From Vibrio navarrensis (GTDB lineage Bacteria; Pseudomonadota; Gammaproteobacteria; Enterobacterales; Vibrionaceae): a DNA stretch of 64,000 bases. Shown in pieces: positions 35,144 through 43,913 of the stretch (its first letter is position 1; each line of letters opens with the position of its first letter). The stretch lies in assembly GCF_015767675.1 (NCBI RefSeq), contig NZ_CP065217.1, positions 1,488,001 through 1,552,000 on the forward strand. Reading direction: 5' to 3'. Both the position numbers and the translations under genes were made by a program. A model generated the notes under the pieces. It was not told the DNA's origin, did no database searches, and saw only the letters and a list, made by a program, of their open reading frames with translations.

Positions 35144-35746
35144 ATGAATCAAGGCGTCGAGTCGGGTAAACTAGCGCGCTTTGTTTGGCGCTACGTTTCA
35201 GTGGCACGAGAAACCAAGGGTAGAGCAATCTTGCATCCGTCACTTCGTTATATTCAGGGATATCCTGCCTACATTGTTGAACCAGTGAGCAAACTTATCG
35301 ACACGGGCCGCTTAATCGGCTGGTTTGATCAGCGTTACCCAACGCGCCACGATATTCGCAGTGAAAAAGCGCTGTTTGATTACGCGATGGCGATAAAAAA
35401 CCAGTTTATGAAGAAAACCGGACCGATCAGCAAGGTGGTTTACGACGCTAAGATCCATCTGATCAACAATGCGCTCGGGCTACACAGTGTGATTTCGCGT
35501 AACCACGGCGGCAAGCTAAAGTCGAAAAATGAGATCCGCATTGCCAGTGTTTTTAAAGACGCGCCCGAGCCGTTACTGCGTATGCTGGTGGTGCATGAGT
35601 TGGCTCACATCAAAGAAAAAGAACACGATAAGGCGTTCTACGCGCTCTGCTGCCACATGGAACCGGACTATCATCAACTGGAGCTCGATGCTCGTCTCTT
35701 TATGATTTATCTCGATCTCAAAGCTCAGGAAAAAAAACAGTCATGA
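35144..35746 (+). CDS. YgjP-like metallopeptidase domain protein
   Basis: This is a 200-aa protein of the YgjP/SprT-like (M48-related) metallopeptidase group. The zinc motif is LRMLVVHELAHIKEKEHDKAFYALCCHMEPDY, HELAH near residue 150 with a downstream HDKAF His as third ligand. The N-terminal half is basic and has the family's YIQGYPAYIVEPVSKLI and GLHSVISRNHGGKLKSKNEIRIASVFKDAPEPL segments. Its stop overlaps the rlmF ATG (ATGA), so the two are co-translated. The physiological substrate is unknown. Confidence 0.85.
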   Translation: MNQGVESGKLARFVWRYVSVARETKGRAILHPSLRYIQGYPAYIVEPVSKLIDTGRLIGWFDQRYPTRHDIRSEKALFDYAMAIKNQFMKKTGPISKVVYDAKIHLINNALGLHSVISRNHGGKLKSKNEIRIASVFKDAPEPLLRMLVVHELAHIKEKEHDKAFYALCCHMEPDYHQLELDARLFMIYLDLKAQEKKQS

Positions 35747-36807
35747 CCAACAAGCGCCAAACAGTTCGAGCTCAGAGCAAGCCCGCAGAGAAGCAGATAC
35801 CCTCGTCGGCCAGTGTCGATTTTGCCAAAATCAGTCGTGCAGGATTACATCAGCGCAACCAACATCGCGGGCGATACGATTTCAAAAGGTTGACCGCCGC
35901 CTTACCTGCGTTGGCTCCTTTTGTGCTACACAATCCCAAAGGGGAGCAGAGCATCAACTTTGCTGATGCCAGCGCGGTGAAAATGCTCAATAAAGCGCTA
36001 CTGTGCGCCTATTACCAGATCCAACACTGGGATATTCCGCCCGGTTATTTATGCCCGCCCATCCCCGGGCGCGCTGACTACATCCACCGTTTGGCTGAAC
36101 TGCTAGAAAGTGAAAATGGGGCTGGTGATTATCCGCATGGCAAAGTCAACGCACTGGATATCGGTGTCGGCGCGAACGCCATTTATCCGATCATTGGCAT
36201 TCACGAGTATGGCTGGCACTACACTGGCAGCGACATTGATCCGAAATCCGTGCAGTCGGCACAACGGATTGCCAAATCCAATCCGATGCTGGCTGGCCAA
36301 TTCGTTGTTAAACGGCAAGACAATCCGCAATCCATCTTTCGTGGTGTGATTGCGCCGGGGGAACGTTACGATGTCACCACCTGCAATCCACCGTTTCACG
36401 CTTCGGCGCAAGAGGCGGCAATGGGTTCACAGCGCAAACTGAACAACCTCTCAGCTAACCGATTGAAAAAAGGTGTCAAGGCAAAAGCGGGCTCACAAAA
36501 ATTGTCGCAAAACAACCCTATACTTAACTTCGGAGGTCAAAATTCTGAATTGTGGTGCGATGGTGGAGAATCCTCCTTTTTACGCCGCATGGCCAATGAA
36601 AGCCAAGGATTTGCCAGCCAAGTATTGTGGTTTAGTACGCTAGTCTCAAAAAATGACAATGTGAGACCTTTACGTAAACAGTTGGAAAAATTAGGTGTAC
36701 GCAGTATTCGTGTCGTCGAGATGAGCCAAGGACAAAAAATCAGTCGTTTTGTCGCTTGGTCGTATATGGATCGGCAAGAACGAGGAGAGTGGGTTAAGTT
36801 GAAGTGA
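35743..36807 (+). CDS. rlmF: 23S rRNA (adenine(1618)-N6)-methyltransferase
   Basis: This is a 354-aa SAM-dependent methyltransferase that modifies A1618 of 23S rRNA. The basic N-terminus leads to GLHQRNQHRGRYDFKRL, the family hallmark. The SAM-binding loop is ALDIGVGANAIYPIIG near 133-148, and the N6-adenine catalytic motif is NPPFHAS near 210. FGGQNSELWCDGGESSFLRRMANES is the conserved C-terminal block. It is the second gene of a pair with the YgjP-like gene. Confidence 0.95.
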   Translation: MTNKRQTVRAQSKPAEKQIPSSASVDFAKISRAGLHQRNQHRGRYDFKRLTAALPALAPFVLHNPKGEQSINFADASAVKMLNKALLCAYYQIQHWDIPPGYLCPPIPGRADYIHRLAELLESENGAGDYPHGKVNALDIGVGANAIYPIIGIHEYGWHYTGSDIDPKSVQSAQRIAKSNPMLAGQFVVKRQDNPQSIFRGVIAPGERYDVTTCNPPFHASAQEAAMGSQRKLNNLSANRLKKGVKAKAGSQKLSQNNPILNFGGQNSELWCDGGESSFLRRMANESQGFASQVLWFSTLVSKNDNVRPLRKQLEKLGVRSIRVVEMSQGQKISRFVAWSYMDRQERGEWVKLK

Positions 36808-36874
36808 CGTCAGTGTTTGGCTTTGCGTCATTGACCAGCGAAAACGAATAGGTTGCGTAACAGGAGGGCATGCG

Positions 36875-37090
36875 ATGGATTTTGAAATTTATCTACCCTG
36901 TCAGCCAGATTGGCTGTGTGAAAGCTTCCTGAGCGTTTTTACTGTCCTGCTTTTGGTTGGATTGGTGGCGTTTATTCGAATTATCTATCGTGAATACCGC
37001 ACCATAAAGCGCAAAAGTCAGGTGAGAAAACTGCGCGATACGCACCGCAAAGACAGGTATAAAATCCGCAATTCCACATCAAGACGTTAG
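36875..37090 (+). CDS. small single-pass membrane protein
   Basis: This is a 71-aa protein with a clear ribosome site (GGAGGG, 6-7 bases before the ATG). After a short acidic N-terminus (DFEIYLPCQPDWLCESF) comes a hydrophobic helix (LSVFTVLLLVGLVAFIRII), then a strongly basic cytoplasmic tail (YREYRTIKRKSQVRKLRDTHRKDRYKIR). I do not recognise a family. A good terminator follows immediately, supporting a real gene. Confidence 0.7.
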   Translation: MDFEIYLPCQPDWLCESFLSVFTVLLLVGLVAFIRIIYREYRTIKRKSQVRKLRDTHRKDRYKIRNSTSRR

Positions 37091-37098
37091 CCTAAACC

Positions 37099-37123
37099 GC
37101 CTGAGTGAATCTCAGGCAGTTTT
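37099..37123. terminator. terminator after the small membrane protein gene
   Basis: GCCTGAG (37099-37105), the loop TGAAT and CTCAGGC (37111-37117) are followed by a GTTTTG stretch on the + strand. It lies between convergent genes and may act in both directions. Confidence 0.75.
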
Positions 37124-37126
37124 GTA

Positions 37127-37870
37127 CTAAATGGCGCTTAGGCTTTGTTTGGCCGTCAACTTTTCTAACTCCTGCTGATATTTTTTCACCAACGCTTGGT
37201 TATCCGCTTTTTGTTCCAGCTCGATCAGCAGTTGCAGTGAGGGCGATTGTAAGCCGTAGCTTTGATGAAAACGCATCAAACGCAGGCGAGCTTGCGTGTA
37301 GTTGCCTGCGTCGATTTCCAACTTAGCGAGGTTGAGGATGGATTTGGGGCGGTGCGGATCGTAATCAATCGCTCGGGTGAAATAGGTTTGTGCTTTGGCT
37401 TTAAAGCCTGCTTTTAAGGCGCAAAATGCCGCGTTTTCATAACTGGCCGGGATCAAATAATAGTAAGGCTGGGCAATCGCTTGGTTGAACAGTTTGTCTG
37501 CTTGTGCGTAGTCCCCCTGTTTGCATAAAAAAGTGCCGTAGTTGTTGAGCACATTGCCGTTTTTGGGATACTGGCGAGTCGCTTTTCGATAGAGATCTTG
37601 CGCTTTGCCATTTTCGCCAACCAGCTCGTAATAGTGCGCCATGGAAAGCTGAGCGCGGTAGTAATCTGGTGCGTGGTTTAGCGCCTGTTGTAAGTTGTCG
37701 TAGGCTTTGACCATCGCGCCATTGTCGAGATAGCCAAGCCCCAAAGCAATGCGCGATTCGGCCATATCAATCGGGTCGGCATTGTTGGCGACTTGCCCTT
37801 CGGTGATGGTGATGCAACCCGTCAGTAGGGCAAAACTCAGCAGTGGAATGAAGCGAAACGTCTGATTCAT
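37127..37870 (-). CDS. TPR-repeat lipoprotein, PilW/PilF-like
   Basis: This is a 247-aa lipoprotein. The signal peptide MNQTFRFIPLLSFALLTGC has a lipobox with Cys at residue 19. About five TPR units follow, including SRIALGLGYLDNGAMVKAYDNLQQALNHAPDYYRAQLSMAHYYELVGENGKAQDLYRKATRQYP, NGNVLNNYGTFLCKQGDYAQADKLF and AKAQTYFTRAIDYDPHRPKSIL. This is the pattern of PilW/PilF, the outer-membrane pilotin for type IV pilus secretin. The canonical Vibrio pilW lies beside rodZ and ispG, neither of which is here. This may be a second family member with another role. Confidence 0.8.
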   Translation of the reverse strand: MNQTFRFIPLLSFALLTGCITITEGQVANNADPIDMAESRIALGLGYLDNGAMVKAYDNLQQALNHAPDYYRAQLSMAHYYELVGENGKAQDLYRKATRQYPKNGNVLNNYGTFLCKQGDYAQADKLFNQAIAQPYYYLIPASYENAAFCALKAGFKAKAQTYFTRAIDYDPHRPKSILNLAKLEIDAGNYTQARLRLMRFHQSYGLQSPSLQLLIELEQKADNQALVKKYQQELEKLTAKQSLSAI

Positions 37871-37975
37871 CTTGAATTTTCTTCGTGCGATGCAAAATTT
37901 ACCACGATGATAATTCCTCTGGTCGCCATGCCTATCAAGCTGCGAATAAGATGCGAGTCACTTTGCATATTCGGC

Positions 37976-37999
37976 AAAAAGGCCACCTTGCGGCGGCCT
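37976..37999 (-). terminator. intrinsic terminator after metA
   Basis: On the minus strand AGGCCGCC, the tetraloop GCAA and GGTGGCCT (complement of 37980-37999) are followed by a T-run. It ends metA, whose stop is at 38025. Confidence 0.8.
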
Positions 38000-38024
38000 G
38001 AGAAGAGAGAAGCTGAAGCTTCGG

Positions 38025-38966
38025 CTATTCGTCTTTGGTGAAGGCGTCTTCACTGAAATGGTCCAAATCGAATGGGGTTTGCTGGTAAACGCAGTAGTTG
38101 AGCCAGTTAGAAAAGAGTAAATGACCGTGGCTGCGCCAACTGGCGATCGGCGCATTATCCGGATTGTCATTCGGGTAGTAGTTGACCGGAATCGCCGGCT
38201 CCAGCCCTTCACCGAGATCGCGCACATACTCATTGTGCAAAGTGTGCAGGTCATATTCTGGATGACCGGTAACAAACACATTACGCTTATCTTTGGTGCT
38301 GGCCAGATAGACGCCAGCCGTGTCTGAGGTAGCGAGAATGTCGAGATTGGTGTGCTCGGCTAGATACTCGGGCGAGAAATCGGCGTAGCGTGAATGCGGC
38401 GCTAAAAAGGTATCATCGAAACCTCGCAAAATCGCATGGTAAGGATGATGAATTTTGTGTTGATACACGCCCGAAAGTTTCTCTTTACGGGTGCGTTTCG
38501 GCAGGTCATAGAGTAGCTTGAGGCCCGCTTGGGCCGCCCAACACACATACAAAGTGGAAGTGACATGAGATTTTGCCCACTCCATGATGGTTTGTAGATG
38601 TTCCCAGTAGATCACATCCTCAAATTGCACCAGGCCGAGCGGCGCGCCAGTAATGATCAGGCCGTCGAAGTTACGGTTTTTAACCATTTCAAACTGACGA
38701 TAGAAATTATCCAAATGCTCCGTTGGGGTATTTTTACTCGGGCGGTCATCAATGCGCAGCAGTTCAACATTCACTTGCAACGGGCTGTTAGACAGCAGGC
38801 GAAGGAACTGCGTTTCGGTCTCAATTTTTTTCGGCATCAAATTGAGGATCAACACACGCAGAGGACGAATTTCCTGACTGGCCGCGCGCGTTTCACTCAT
38901 CACGAAGATATTTTCATTTCGCAATACATCGGCGGCGGGTAATTGATCTGGAATACGAATAGGCAC
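38025..38966 (-). CDS. metA: homoserine O-succinyltransferase (homoserine O-acyltransferase MetA)
   Basis: This is a 313-aa MetA enzyme that activates homoserine for methionine synthesis. The N-terminus [24 protein letters not shown] and [32 protein letters not shown] are diagnostic. The catalytic Cys is in [11 protein letters not shown] near residue 142, the catalytic His is in [10 protein letters not shown] near 235, with Glu in the same segment. Whether it uses succinyl- or acetyl-CoA cannot be settled by eye. Two or three MetJ boxes lie upstream. Confidence 0.96.
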   Translation of the reverse strand: MPIRIPDQLPAADVLRNENIFVMSETRAASQEIRPLRVLILNLMPKKIETETQFLRLLSNSPLQVNVELLRIDDRPSKNTPTEHLDNFYRQFEMVKNRNFDGLIITGAPLGLVQFEDVIYWEHLQTIMEWAKSHVTSTLYVCWAAQAGLKLLYDLPKRTRKEKLSGVYQHKIHHPYHAILRGFDDTFLAPHSRYADFSPEYLAEHTNLDILATSDTAGVYLASTKDKRNVFVTGHPEYDLHTLHNEYVRDLGEGLEPAIPVNYYPNDNPDNAPIASWRSHGHLLFSNWLNYCVYQQTPFDLDHFSEDAFTKDE

Positions 38967-38992
38967 AGCTTTCTCCCTAAGCTCATGGTTTT

Positions 38993-39016
38993 GGACGTCT
39001 ATACATCTAAACCTAT
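38993..39016 (-). promoter_or_regulatory. MetJ boxes upstream of metA
   Basis: Two adjoining 8-bp units, GGACGTCT (38993-39000) and ATACATCT (39001-39008), match the MetJ consensus AGACGTCT at seven and five positions. A weaker third unit AAACCTAT follows. They lie 27-50 bp before the metA start, indicating repression by MetJ with S-adenosylmethionine. Confidence 0.75.
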
Positions 39017-39090
39017 CTTATTTTTTTTGTGATGTCGACAAGGAAAATCGGCGAAGTGCGTTTTGTTGTACACGCACTGCGCAAAGGGTT

Positions 39091-39107
39091 TGCTCCAATC
39101 TGGTGCA
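39091..39107 (+). promoter_or_regulatory. NtrC-binding-site-like sequence upstream of nasA
   Basis: TGCTCCAATCTGGTGCA matches the NtrC dyad TGCACC-N5-GGTGCA with one mismatch. Its centre lies about 98 bp upstream of the start expected from the sigma-54 promoter at 39170, a usual distance for NtrC enhancers. Confidence 0.7.
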
Positions 39108-39169
39108 TTGGAAAGTGCCGAATAGCCAGAGAAACAAGCTAACCCATTGAAATAAATAGATCTCGAACT

Positions 39170-39186
39170 TTGGCATCTGATTTGCT
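39170..39186 (+). promoter_or_regulatory. sigma-54 promoter for nasA
   Basis: TTGGCATC, four bases and TTGCT give the -24 GG (39172) and -12 GC (39184) at the required 12-bp spacing. This is close to the consensus TTGGCACG-N4-TTGCT. Transcription should begin near 39196. Confidence 0.78.
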
Positions 39187-39218
39187 TTCTGGTTTGCTTA
39201 GAGCTTAAAAAAGCCATC

Positions 39219-39296
39219 AAACGCACCATTCTTGCTGCGTTTATGGTGCAAATTAAGGCAATGAAGCCTCTTCCGTTAGCGGGAGAGGCTTTTTTT
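39219..39296 (+). promoter_or_regulatory. nasA leader with ANTAR-type hairpin and terminator
   Basis: The intrinsic terminator is AGCCTCTTCCG (39265-39275), TTAG, CGGGAGAGGCT (39280-39290) and six T residues. Its left arm overlaps a small hairpin AGGC-AATGAA-GCCT (39256-39269), a six-base loop with A at position 1 and G at position 4, as in RNAs bound by ANTAR proteins. The two structures exclude each other. Upstream is an AAACGCA/TGCGTTT stem (39219-39242), whose inner hexaloop lacks the G. Binding of NasT should prevent terminator formation when nitrate or nitrite is present. Confidence 0.8.
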
Positions 39297-39315
39297 ATGG
39301 CTAAAGGAGCGGATT

Positions 39316-41916
39316 ATGCAAGGATGTACCCAGACAACATGCCCCTATTGTGGGGTGGGTTGTGGTGTCGAAGTTAAGCAACAAGAGATGGTTGGGGATG
39401 CCACCCACCCGGCCAATCAGGGCGCCCTGTGCGTCAAGGGCGCAGCGTTAGCGGAGAGCTTGCGCATGCCCACGCGTTTGCTCTATCCGAAACTCTCAGG
39501 TCAACAAGTCAGTTGGCCACACGCCAGCGAGTGGATCGCAGAGCAGTTTTTCCAAGCGATGCAGCAGCATGGCGCGGATTCCGTGGCGATGTATGTTTCT
39601 GGGCAACTGCTCACCGAAGACTACTATGTCGCCAACAAGCTGATGAAGGGTTATGTCGGCAGCGCTAATATCGATACCAACTCGCGCCTCTGCATGTCCT
39701 CAGCGGTCGCGGCTCATGTACGTGCTTTTGGTGAAGATGTGGTGCCAGTCAGTTACAACGACCTCGAACATGCAGAGCTGATCGTCATTTGCGGCGCGAA
39801 TACCGCCTGGACACATCCGGTGCTGTTTCGGCGCATTCAGCAAATTCGAGAGCGCAAGCCAAACGTGAAATTGGTGGTGATTGACCCGCGCAAAACGGTG
39901 ACCGCCGAGCAGGCGGACCTGCACTTGGCGATTGCCAATGACAGTGATGTGGCGCTGTTTAACGGTTTGTTGCGCTATGCGATTGACCAGCAAAAGTTAG
40001 ATGACACCTTTATTGAGGCGCATACGCAGGGGTTTGAGGCCTTGCTCGAAGTGGTGATGCAAGAGAAGTATCAACTGCCCGCAGTGGCGAGTCGCTGCGG
40101 TTTAAGTATTGAAGCTTTGAGCACTTTTTATCGCTGGTTTGTCGCCAGTCAAGCCAGCATGACGCTGTTTTGCCAAGGGGTGAATCAAGCTCAAAATGGC
40201 GTGGATAAAGGTAACGCGATCATCAATGCACATTTAGCCACCGGACAAATCGGCGAGCGTGGCGCTGGGCCATTTTCGCTGACCGGCCAGCCTAATGCGA
40301 TGGGCGGCAGAGAAGTGGGTGGATTAGCCAATCAACTGGCGGTGCATCGCGGTTTCGATCCGAGTTCGATTCGCGCGGTGCACCAATTTTGGCAATCTCC
40401 ACGCATTGCGGAAAAGCCGGGATTGAAAGCGGTTGAACTGTTTGATGCGCTGGCGCGCGGTGAAATTAAGGTGCTGTGGATCATCGCCACCAATCCGGTG
40501 GTCTCGATGCCGGATAATCAAGCGGTGCGAGAGGCTTTATCTGCCTGTCCGTGCGTGATTGTCTCCGACATCACTGCTGATTCTGACGTGGCGCAGTATG
40601 CCGACTTGCTATTGCCCGCAGCAGGCTGGGGGGAAAAGCAAGGCATGGTGACCAACTCGGAGCGGAGACTGTCCCGCCAGCGCCGTTTTCTCTCGCCCCC
40701 AGGCGAGGCGAAAGCAGACTGGCAGGCGGTGTGTGACGTGGGCTCACTTCTGTGCGCTAAACTCGGGGCCAAAGATGGTTTTGCCTTTGACTCTGAAGCG
40801 GCGATTTTCCGCGAGTTTGCCGCGCTTAGTGGCATCAACCGCGATTCACCTCTCAAGTTCGACTTGTCCGCGTACCAAACGATGAGCGATGAGGGCTACC
40901 AAAACTGGGCTCCGACGCAGTGGGGCGGTGAGTCGCCTTATCGCAACAAGCAGTTTTCTTACCCGGATGGTAAAGCGAGATTTATCGCTGTTGAGCCAGG
41001 TGCTACGGGCACAAACGCTGAAAACCAAGCTGGACTCTGGTGGCTAAATACCGGTCGTCAACGAGATCAATGGCATACCATGACCCGCACCGGGCACATC
41101 GAAAAACTGGCGGGCAGTGAAGTGGAGCCGACGGTTTATCTCAATGCGCTGTCGGCGCAACGTTTAGAGGTGACCAATGGTGAGTTTCTCTCGCTGCGCC
41201 ACGCAGAGCGCGATCACGCACTCCTTGCCAAAGTTGCAGTGGATGAATCGCTCTCGCTGGGCCAGCTCTTTATGTCGATGCATTGGGCAGGCGTCTATGC
41301 AGGCGGCAGCCAAGTTAACGCGGCTGTTTCTGCCAAGGTTGACCCTATTTCGGGCCAACCCGCCTTCAAATCATCCTTGGTACGTGCAAGCAAAGCCAAT
41401 ATCGCCACTTTTGGCCTCTATATCGGTAAAAATCCCCCTCCGGAAACAAGCGCGTACCGGGCCTATCAACATCAAGACAAGGTTGGCATCTGGCGTTTTG
41501 CCAGTGAAGAGCCAATCTCTCTGGAAGTATTGAGCCGTTCAAACAGTAAGTATGTGACTTGGCAACTCTCTCAGGGCTGGATTGGGCTCGAGATCGCCGC
41601 AGAAAGCTCATCCATCGGGCTGACTGAGGAAAAAGTCGAGTCGATTTTGCTCAGCTCACCCACTCCGCTTAACGCCGACTATCACGCCCTCAGTGCACTC
41701 ATTGGTCAGCCAGTGCAATGGCAAGCGCTGATGCAAGCCGCCTTCGCGACTCGGGTAAGTCAACTGGTGTGCAGCTGCTTGCGAGTAACCGATGTGCAAA
41801 TAGAACAGGCGATCGCCAAACAGGGCGTGAGCAATCTCGTTCAACTGCAAAGTCAGCTTAAATGCGGCACCAACTGTGGATCTTGCGTGCCGCAGCTCAA
41901 ACAGTTTTTTGGCTGA
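39316..41916 (+). CDS. nasA: assimilatory nitrate reductase catalytic subunit
   Basis: This is an 866-aa cytoplasmic molybdopterin enzyme that reduces nitrate to nitrite. The N-terminal [4Fe-4S] motif is CPYCGVGCGVEV (residues 9-20) with GALCVKG completing it near 40. The bis-MGD domains include DTNSRLCMSSAVAAHVRAFGEDVVP, CGANTAWTHPVLFRRI, QGVNQAQNGVDKGNAIINAHLATGQIGERGAGPFSLTGQPNAMGGREVGG and the C-terminal W(H)TMTRTGHIEKL region. The last 60 residues form a BFD-like [2Fe-2S] domain (VCSCLRVTDVQIEQAI...CGTNCGSCVPQL), as in Klebsiella-type NasA. It is first in the nasA-cobA-ybiB-nasT group. Confidence 0.96.
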   Translation: MQGCTQTTCPYCGVGCGVEVKQQEMVGDATHPANQGALCVKGAALAESLRMPTRLLYPKLSGQQVSWPHASEWIAEQFFQAMQQHGADSVAMYVSGQLLTEDYYVANKLMKGYVGSANIDTNSRLCMSSAVAAHVRAFGEDVVPVSYNDLEHAELIVICGANTAWTHPVLFRRIQQIRERKPNVKLVVIDPRKTVTAEQADLHLAIANDSDVALFNGLLRYAIDQQKLDDTFIEAHTQGFEALLEVVMQEKYQLPAVASRCGLSIEALSTFYRWFVASQASMTLFCQGVNQAQNGVDKGNAIINAHLATGQIGERGAGPFSLTGQPNAMGGREVGGLANQLAVHRGFDPSSIRAVHQFWQSPRIAEKPGLKAVELFDALARGEIKVLWIIATNPVVSMPDNQAVREALSACPCVIVSDITADSDVAQYADLLLPAAGWGEKQGMVTNSERRLSRQRRFLSPPGEAKADWQAVCDVGSLLCAKLGAKDGFAFDSEAAIFREFAALSGINRDSPLKFDLSAYQTMSDEGYQNWAPTQWGGESPYRNKQFSYPDGKARFIAVEPGATGTNAENQAGLWWLNTGRQRDQWHTMTRTGHIEKLAGSEVEPTVYLNALSAQRLEVTNGEFLSLRHAERDHALLAKVAVDESLSLGQLFMSMHWAGVYAGGSQVNAAVSAKVDPISGQPAFKSSLVRASKANIATFGLYIGKNPPPETSAYRAYQHQDKVGIWRFASEEPISLEVLSRSNSKYVTWQLSQGWIGLEIAAESSSIGLTEEKVESILLSSPTPLNADYHALSALIGQPVQWQALMQAAFATRVSQLVCSCLRVTDVQIEQAIAKQGVSNLVQLQSQLKCGTNCGSCVPQLKQFFG

Positions 41917-41948
41917 ACATGGTTAAGTGAGCGAAAAGGAGAAATCGT

Positions 41949-42839
41949 ATGGAAAGCAAAACAACCCGCCACTCTTTAGAGGGCAGCTACAGCAAGCACA
42001 TGTTTTTGGATGCCGAACGCTTTCAGGCTGAGCACGCGGGGTTAAGCGGGTCGCCAAATCAACGAGGCTTTGTCTCTTTGGTTGGCGCGGGGCCGGGCGA
42101 TCCGGACTTGCTGACGGTGAAAGCGCTGAAAGCGCTACAGCGCTGCGATATGGTGGTCTATGATCGTTTGGTTAGTCAGGAGATACTCGATTTGATCCCG
42201 GCTTCGGCCGAGAAAATCTACGTGGGCAAACGCTGCGGCGAGCCAAGTTTGAAGCAAGCGGAGATCAATCAAATTTTGCTGCAATTTGCCAAGCAAGGGC
42301 GGCAGATTGTGCGTTTAAAAGGCGGTGATCCGTTTATTTTTGGTCGTGGTGGTGAAGAGGCCCTGGCGCTGGCGGAGCATCACATTCCCTATACCGTGGT
42401 GCCGGGCATTACTGCCGCGATTGGCTGCGCCGCCAGTTGCGCGATTCCTCTTACCCATCGTGAAATGGCGAGAAGTGTCACGCTGGTAACAGGAACGGTC
42501 GTGACCGGGCAGCTTCCGGCGTGGTCAGCGATTATTGCTGCAGGGCAAACACTGGTGTTCTACATGGGTCTTGAGTCGGCCAGAGCGATTGAACAAGGCT
42601 TGCTCTCGCATGGCGTTGCGGCCGATTTTCCCGTGGCGATTGTCACCCAAGGCAGTACCCCTTTGCAGCAAACGCACGTGACACAGCTGGCTGCGCTGGA
42701 AAAAACAGCGCTCCAGCTCAAAGGTATCAGCCCGGCATTGATCATTATCGGCGAAGTCATCACACTGCGAGATAAACTGATCACCACTTTAGAAGCGGTT
42801 GCTTGGCAGACATCCCAGCCTTTGACGCTGGACGTTTAG
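41949..42839 (+). CDS. cobA: uroporphyrinogen-III C-methyltransferase (assimilatory copy)
   Basis: This is a 296-aa SAM-dependent methyltransferase that converts uroporphyrinogen III to precorrin-2, feeding siroheme for nitrite reductase. Family motifs are [18 protein letters not shown] near 42-60, [30 protein letters not shown] near 118-133 and [22 protein letters not shown] near 150. An N-terminal extension of about 35 residues (SKTTRHSLEGSYSKHMFLDAERF) is unlike the second copy at 62597. It is co-transcribed with nasA and lies 33 bp after it. Confidence 0.94.
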   Translation: MESKTTRHSLEGSYSKHMFLDAERFQAEHAGLSGSPNQRGFVSLVGAGPGDPDLLTVKALKALQRCDMVVYDRLVSQEILDLIPASAEKIYVGKRCGEPSLKQAEINQILLQFAKQGRQIVRLKGGDPFIFGRGGEEALALAEHHIPYTVVPGITAAIGCAASCAIPLTHREMARSVTLVTGTVVTGQLPAWSAIIAAGQTLVFYMGLESARAIEQGLLSHGVAADFPVAIVTQGSTPLQQTHVTQLAALEKTALQLKGISPALIIIGEVITLRDKLITTLEAVAWQTSQPLTLDV

Positions 42840-42873
42840 TGCACAAGTTAACGCGAAAACATATCGAGGAAGT

Positions 42874-43836
42874 ATGAGCATCATTTTAGAGTGTATCCGC
42901 ACCGTCGGGCGAGGCGAGCGTGGACGTAAACCACTGACGTTTGCTCAGGCATACCAAGTGATGGATGAGTATCTTGACGGACAAATAGAAGACGATCAGA
43001 TGGCGATGCTGCTGATGCTGATCCGCGTACAAAATGAGACGCGTCAGGAGATCGCCGGGTTTGTCAAAGCGTTTCAGAGCCGTGTTCCCAATCTCGGTGC
43101 CGATGTGGATTGGCCTTGTTATGCGGGCAAAAGGCCCTCAGCGGGTAAGCCTTGGCATCTGCTGGCGGCCAAGATTTTAGCCGAGCAAGGCTATAAAGTG
43201 CTCCTGCACGGTTACAACGACAAACCTGCTGAACGTGAGCATGCCGAGCACTATCTGCCATCGCTCAATATTGCTCAAGCCGCATCGCCCGAACAGGCGA
43301 AAAGTTTGCTGGAGACGCAAGGCATTGCCTATTTAGCGCTGAAAGACTTTGCGCCCATCGCCGAGAAGATGATTGGTTGGAAAAGCCGTTATGGTCTTAG
43401 AACACCGATCAACACCGTGGTGCGGGCGCTCAACCCCGGCGGCGCGAAAGTGGGGCTGCGTGGTAGTTTTCACCCGGGGTTTCAGCAGTTACACGCGGAA
43501 GTGGAACAGGAGATTGGTCAGACCTCGCATGGTGTGATCTCATTTAAAGGCCAATCGGGCGAATCGGAGTTCAACCCCAAAGTCAGTCAAACCGTGTGGT
43601 TGAGCTCACCTGAGGGCGTGAGTTCGCACTATTGGACTGAGCAGATGCTCTCTGACATTCCTACTGTGACACAGTGTCCATTCGATACCCCGCCAGAGGA
43701 GAAAAATCTCATGGCGAATACCGTGGTCGCGACCTTGGCCGCGTTGCTGTTTACCGAGCTTAATGATCGCGAAGCCGCGCTGGAAAATGCGCATCGCATG
43801 TGGCGTGAATACTGCGCCGCTGAGGTAAACGCCTAA
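42874..43836 (+). CDS. TrpD2/YbiB-like glycosyltransferase family protein
   Basis: This is a 320-aa protein of the anthranilate phosphoribosyltransferase fold, YbiB/TrpD2 type. It has the helical N-terminal domain ILECIRTVGRGERGRKPLTFAQAYQVMDEYLDGQIEDDQMAMLLMLIRVQNETRQEIAGFV. DWPCYAGKRP takes the place where TrpD has its glycine-rich phosphoribosyl-binding loop (GTGGD). YGLRTPINTVVRALNPGGAKVGLRGSFHPG follows. YbiB of E. coli binds nucleic acid rather than making tryptophan. Its presence in a nitrate operon suggests an RNA- or DNA-related role. Confidence 0.85.
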   Translation: MSIILECIRTVGRGERGRKPLTFAQAYQVMDEYLDGQIEDDQMAMLLMLIRVQNETRQEIAGFVKAFQSRVPNLGADVDWPCYAGKRPSAGKPWHLLAAKILAEQGYKVLLHGYNDKPAEREHAEHYLPSLNIAQAASPEQAKSLLETQGIAYLALKDFAPIAEKMIGWKSRYGLRTPINTVVRALNPGGAKVGLRGSFHPGFQQLHAEVEQEIGQTSHGVISFKGQSGESEFNPKVSQTVWLSSPEGVSSHYWTEQMLSDIPTVTQCPFDTPPEEKNLMANTVVATLAALLFTELNDREAALENAHRMWREYCAAEVNA

Positions 43837-43913
43837 CCTTTCTTCATCTCGCGGTTTGTCGCTTGCCCATTGCGCGCACCATTTGGGGGAAGCGCTTGCC
43901 CTCATAACACGCG

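Larger units (their letters stand above)
38967..39315. other. divergent regulatory region between metA and nasA
   Basis: This 349-bp region has no gene. It holds the MetJ boxes for metA on the left. For nasA it holds, in order, an NtrC-like site, a sigma-54-type promoter, an alternative-hairpin leader and a terminator. Each is listed separately. Confidence 0.8.

Noticed and set aside
39219..39249. Canonical ANTAR P1 hairpin in the nasA leader
   Set aside because: Stems exist (AAACGCA/TGCGTTT or GCACCAT/ATGGTGC) but the inner hexaloop ATTCTT lacks the G at position 4, so only P2 is claimed for nasA.
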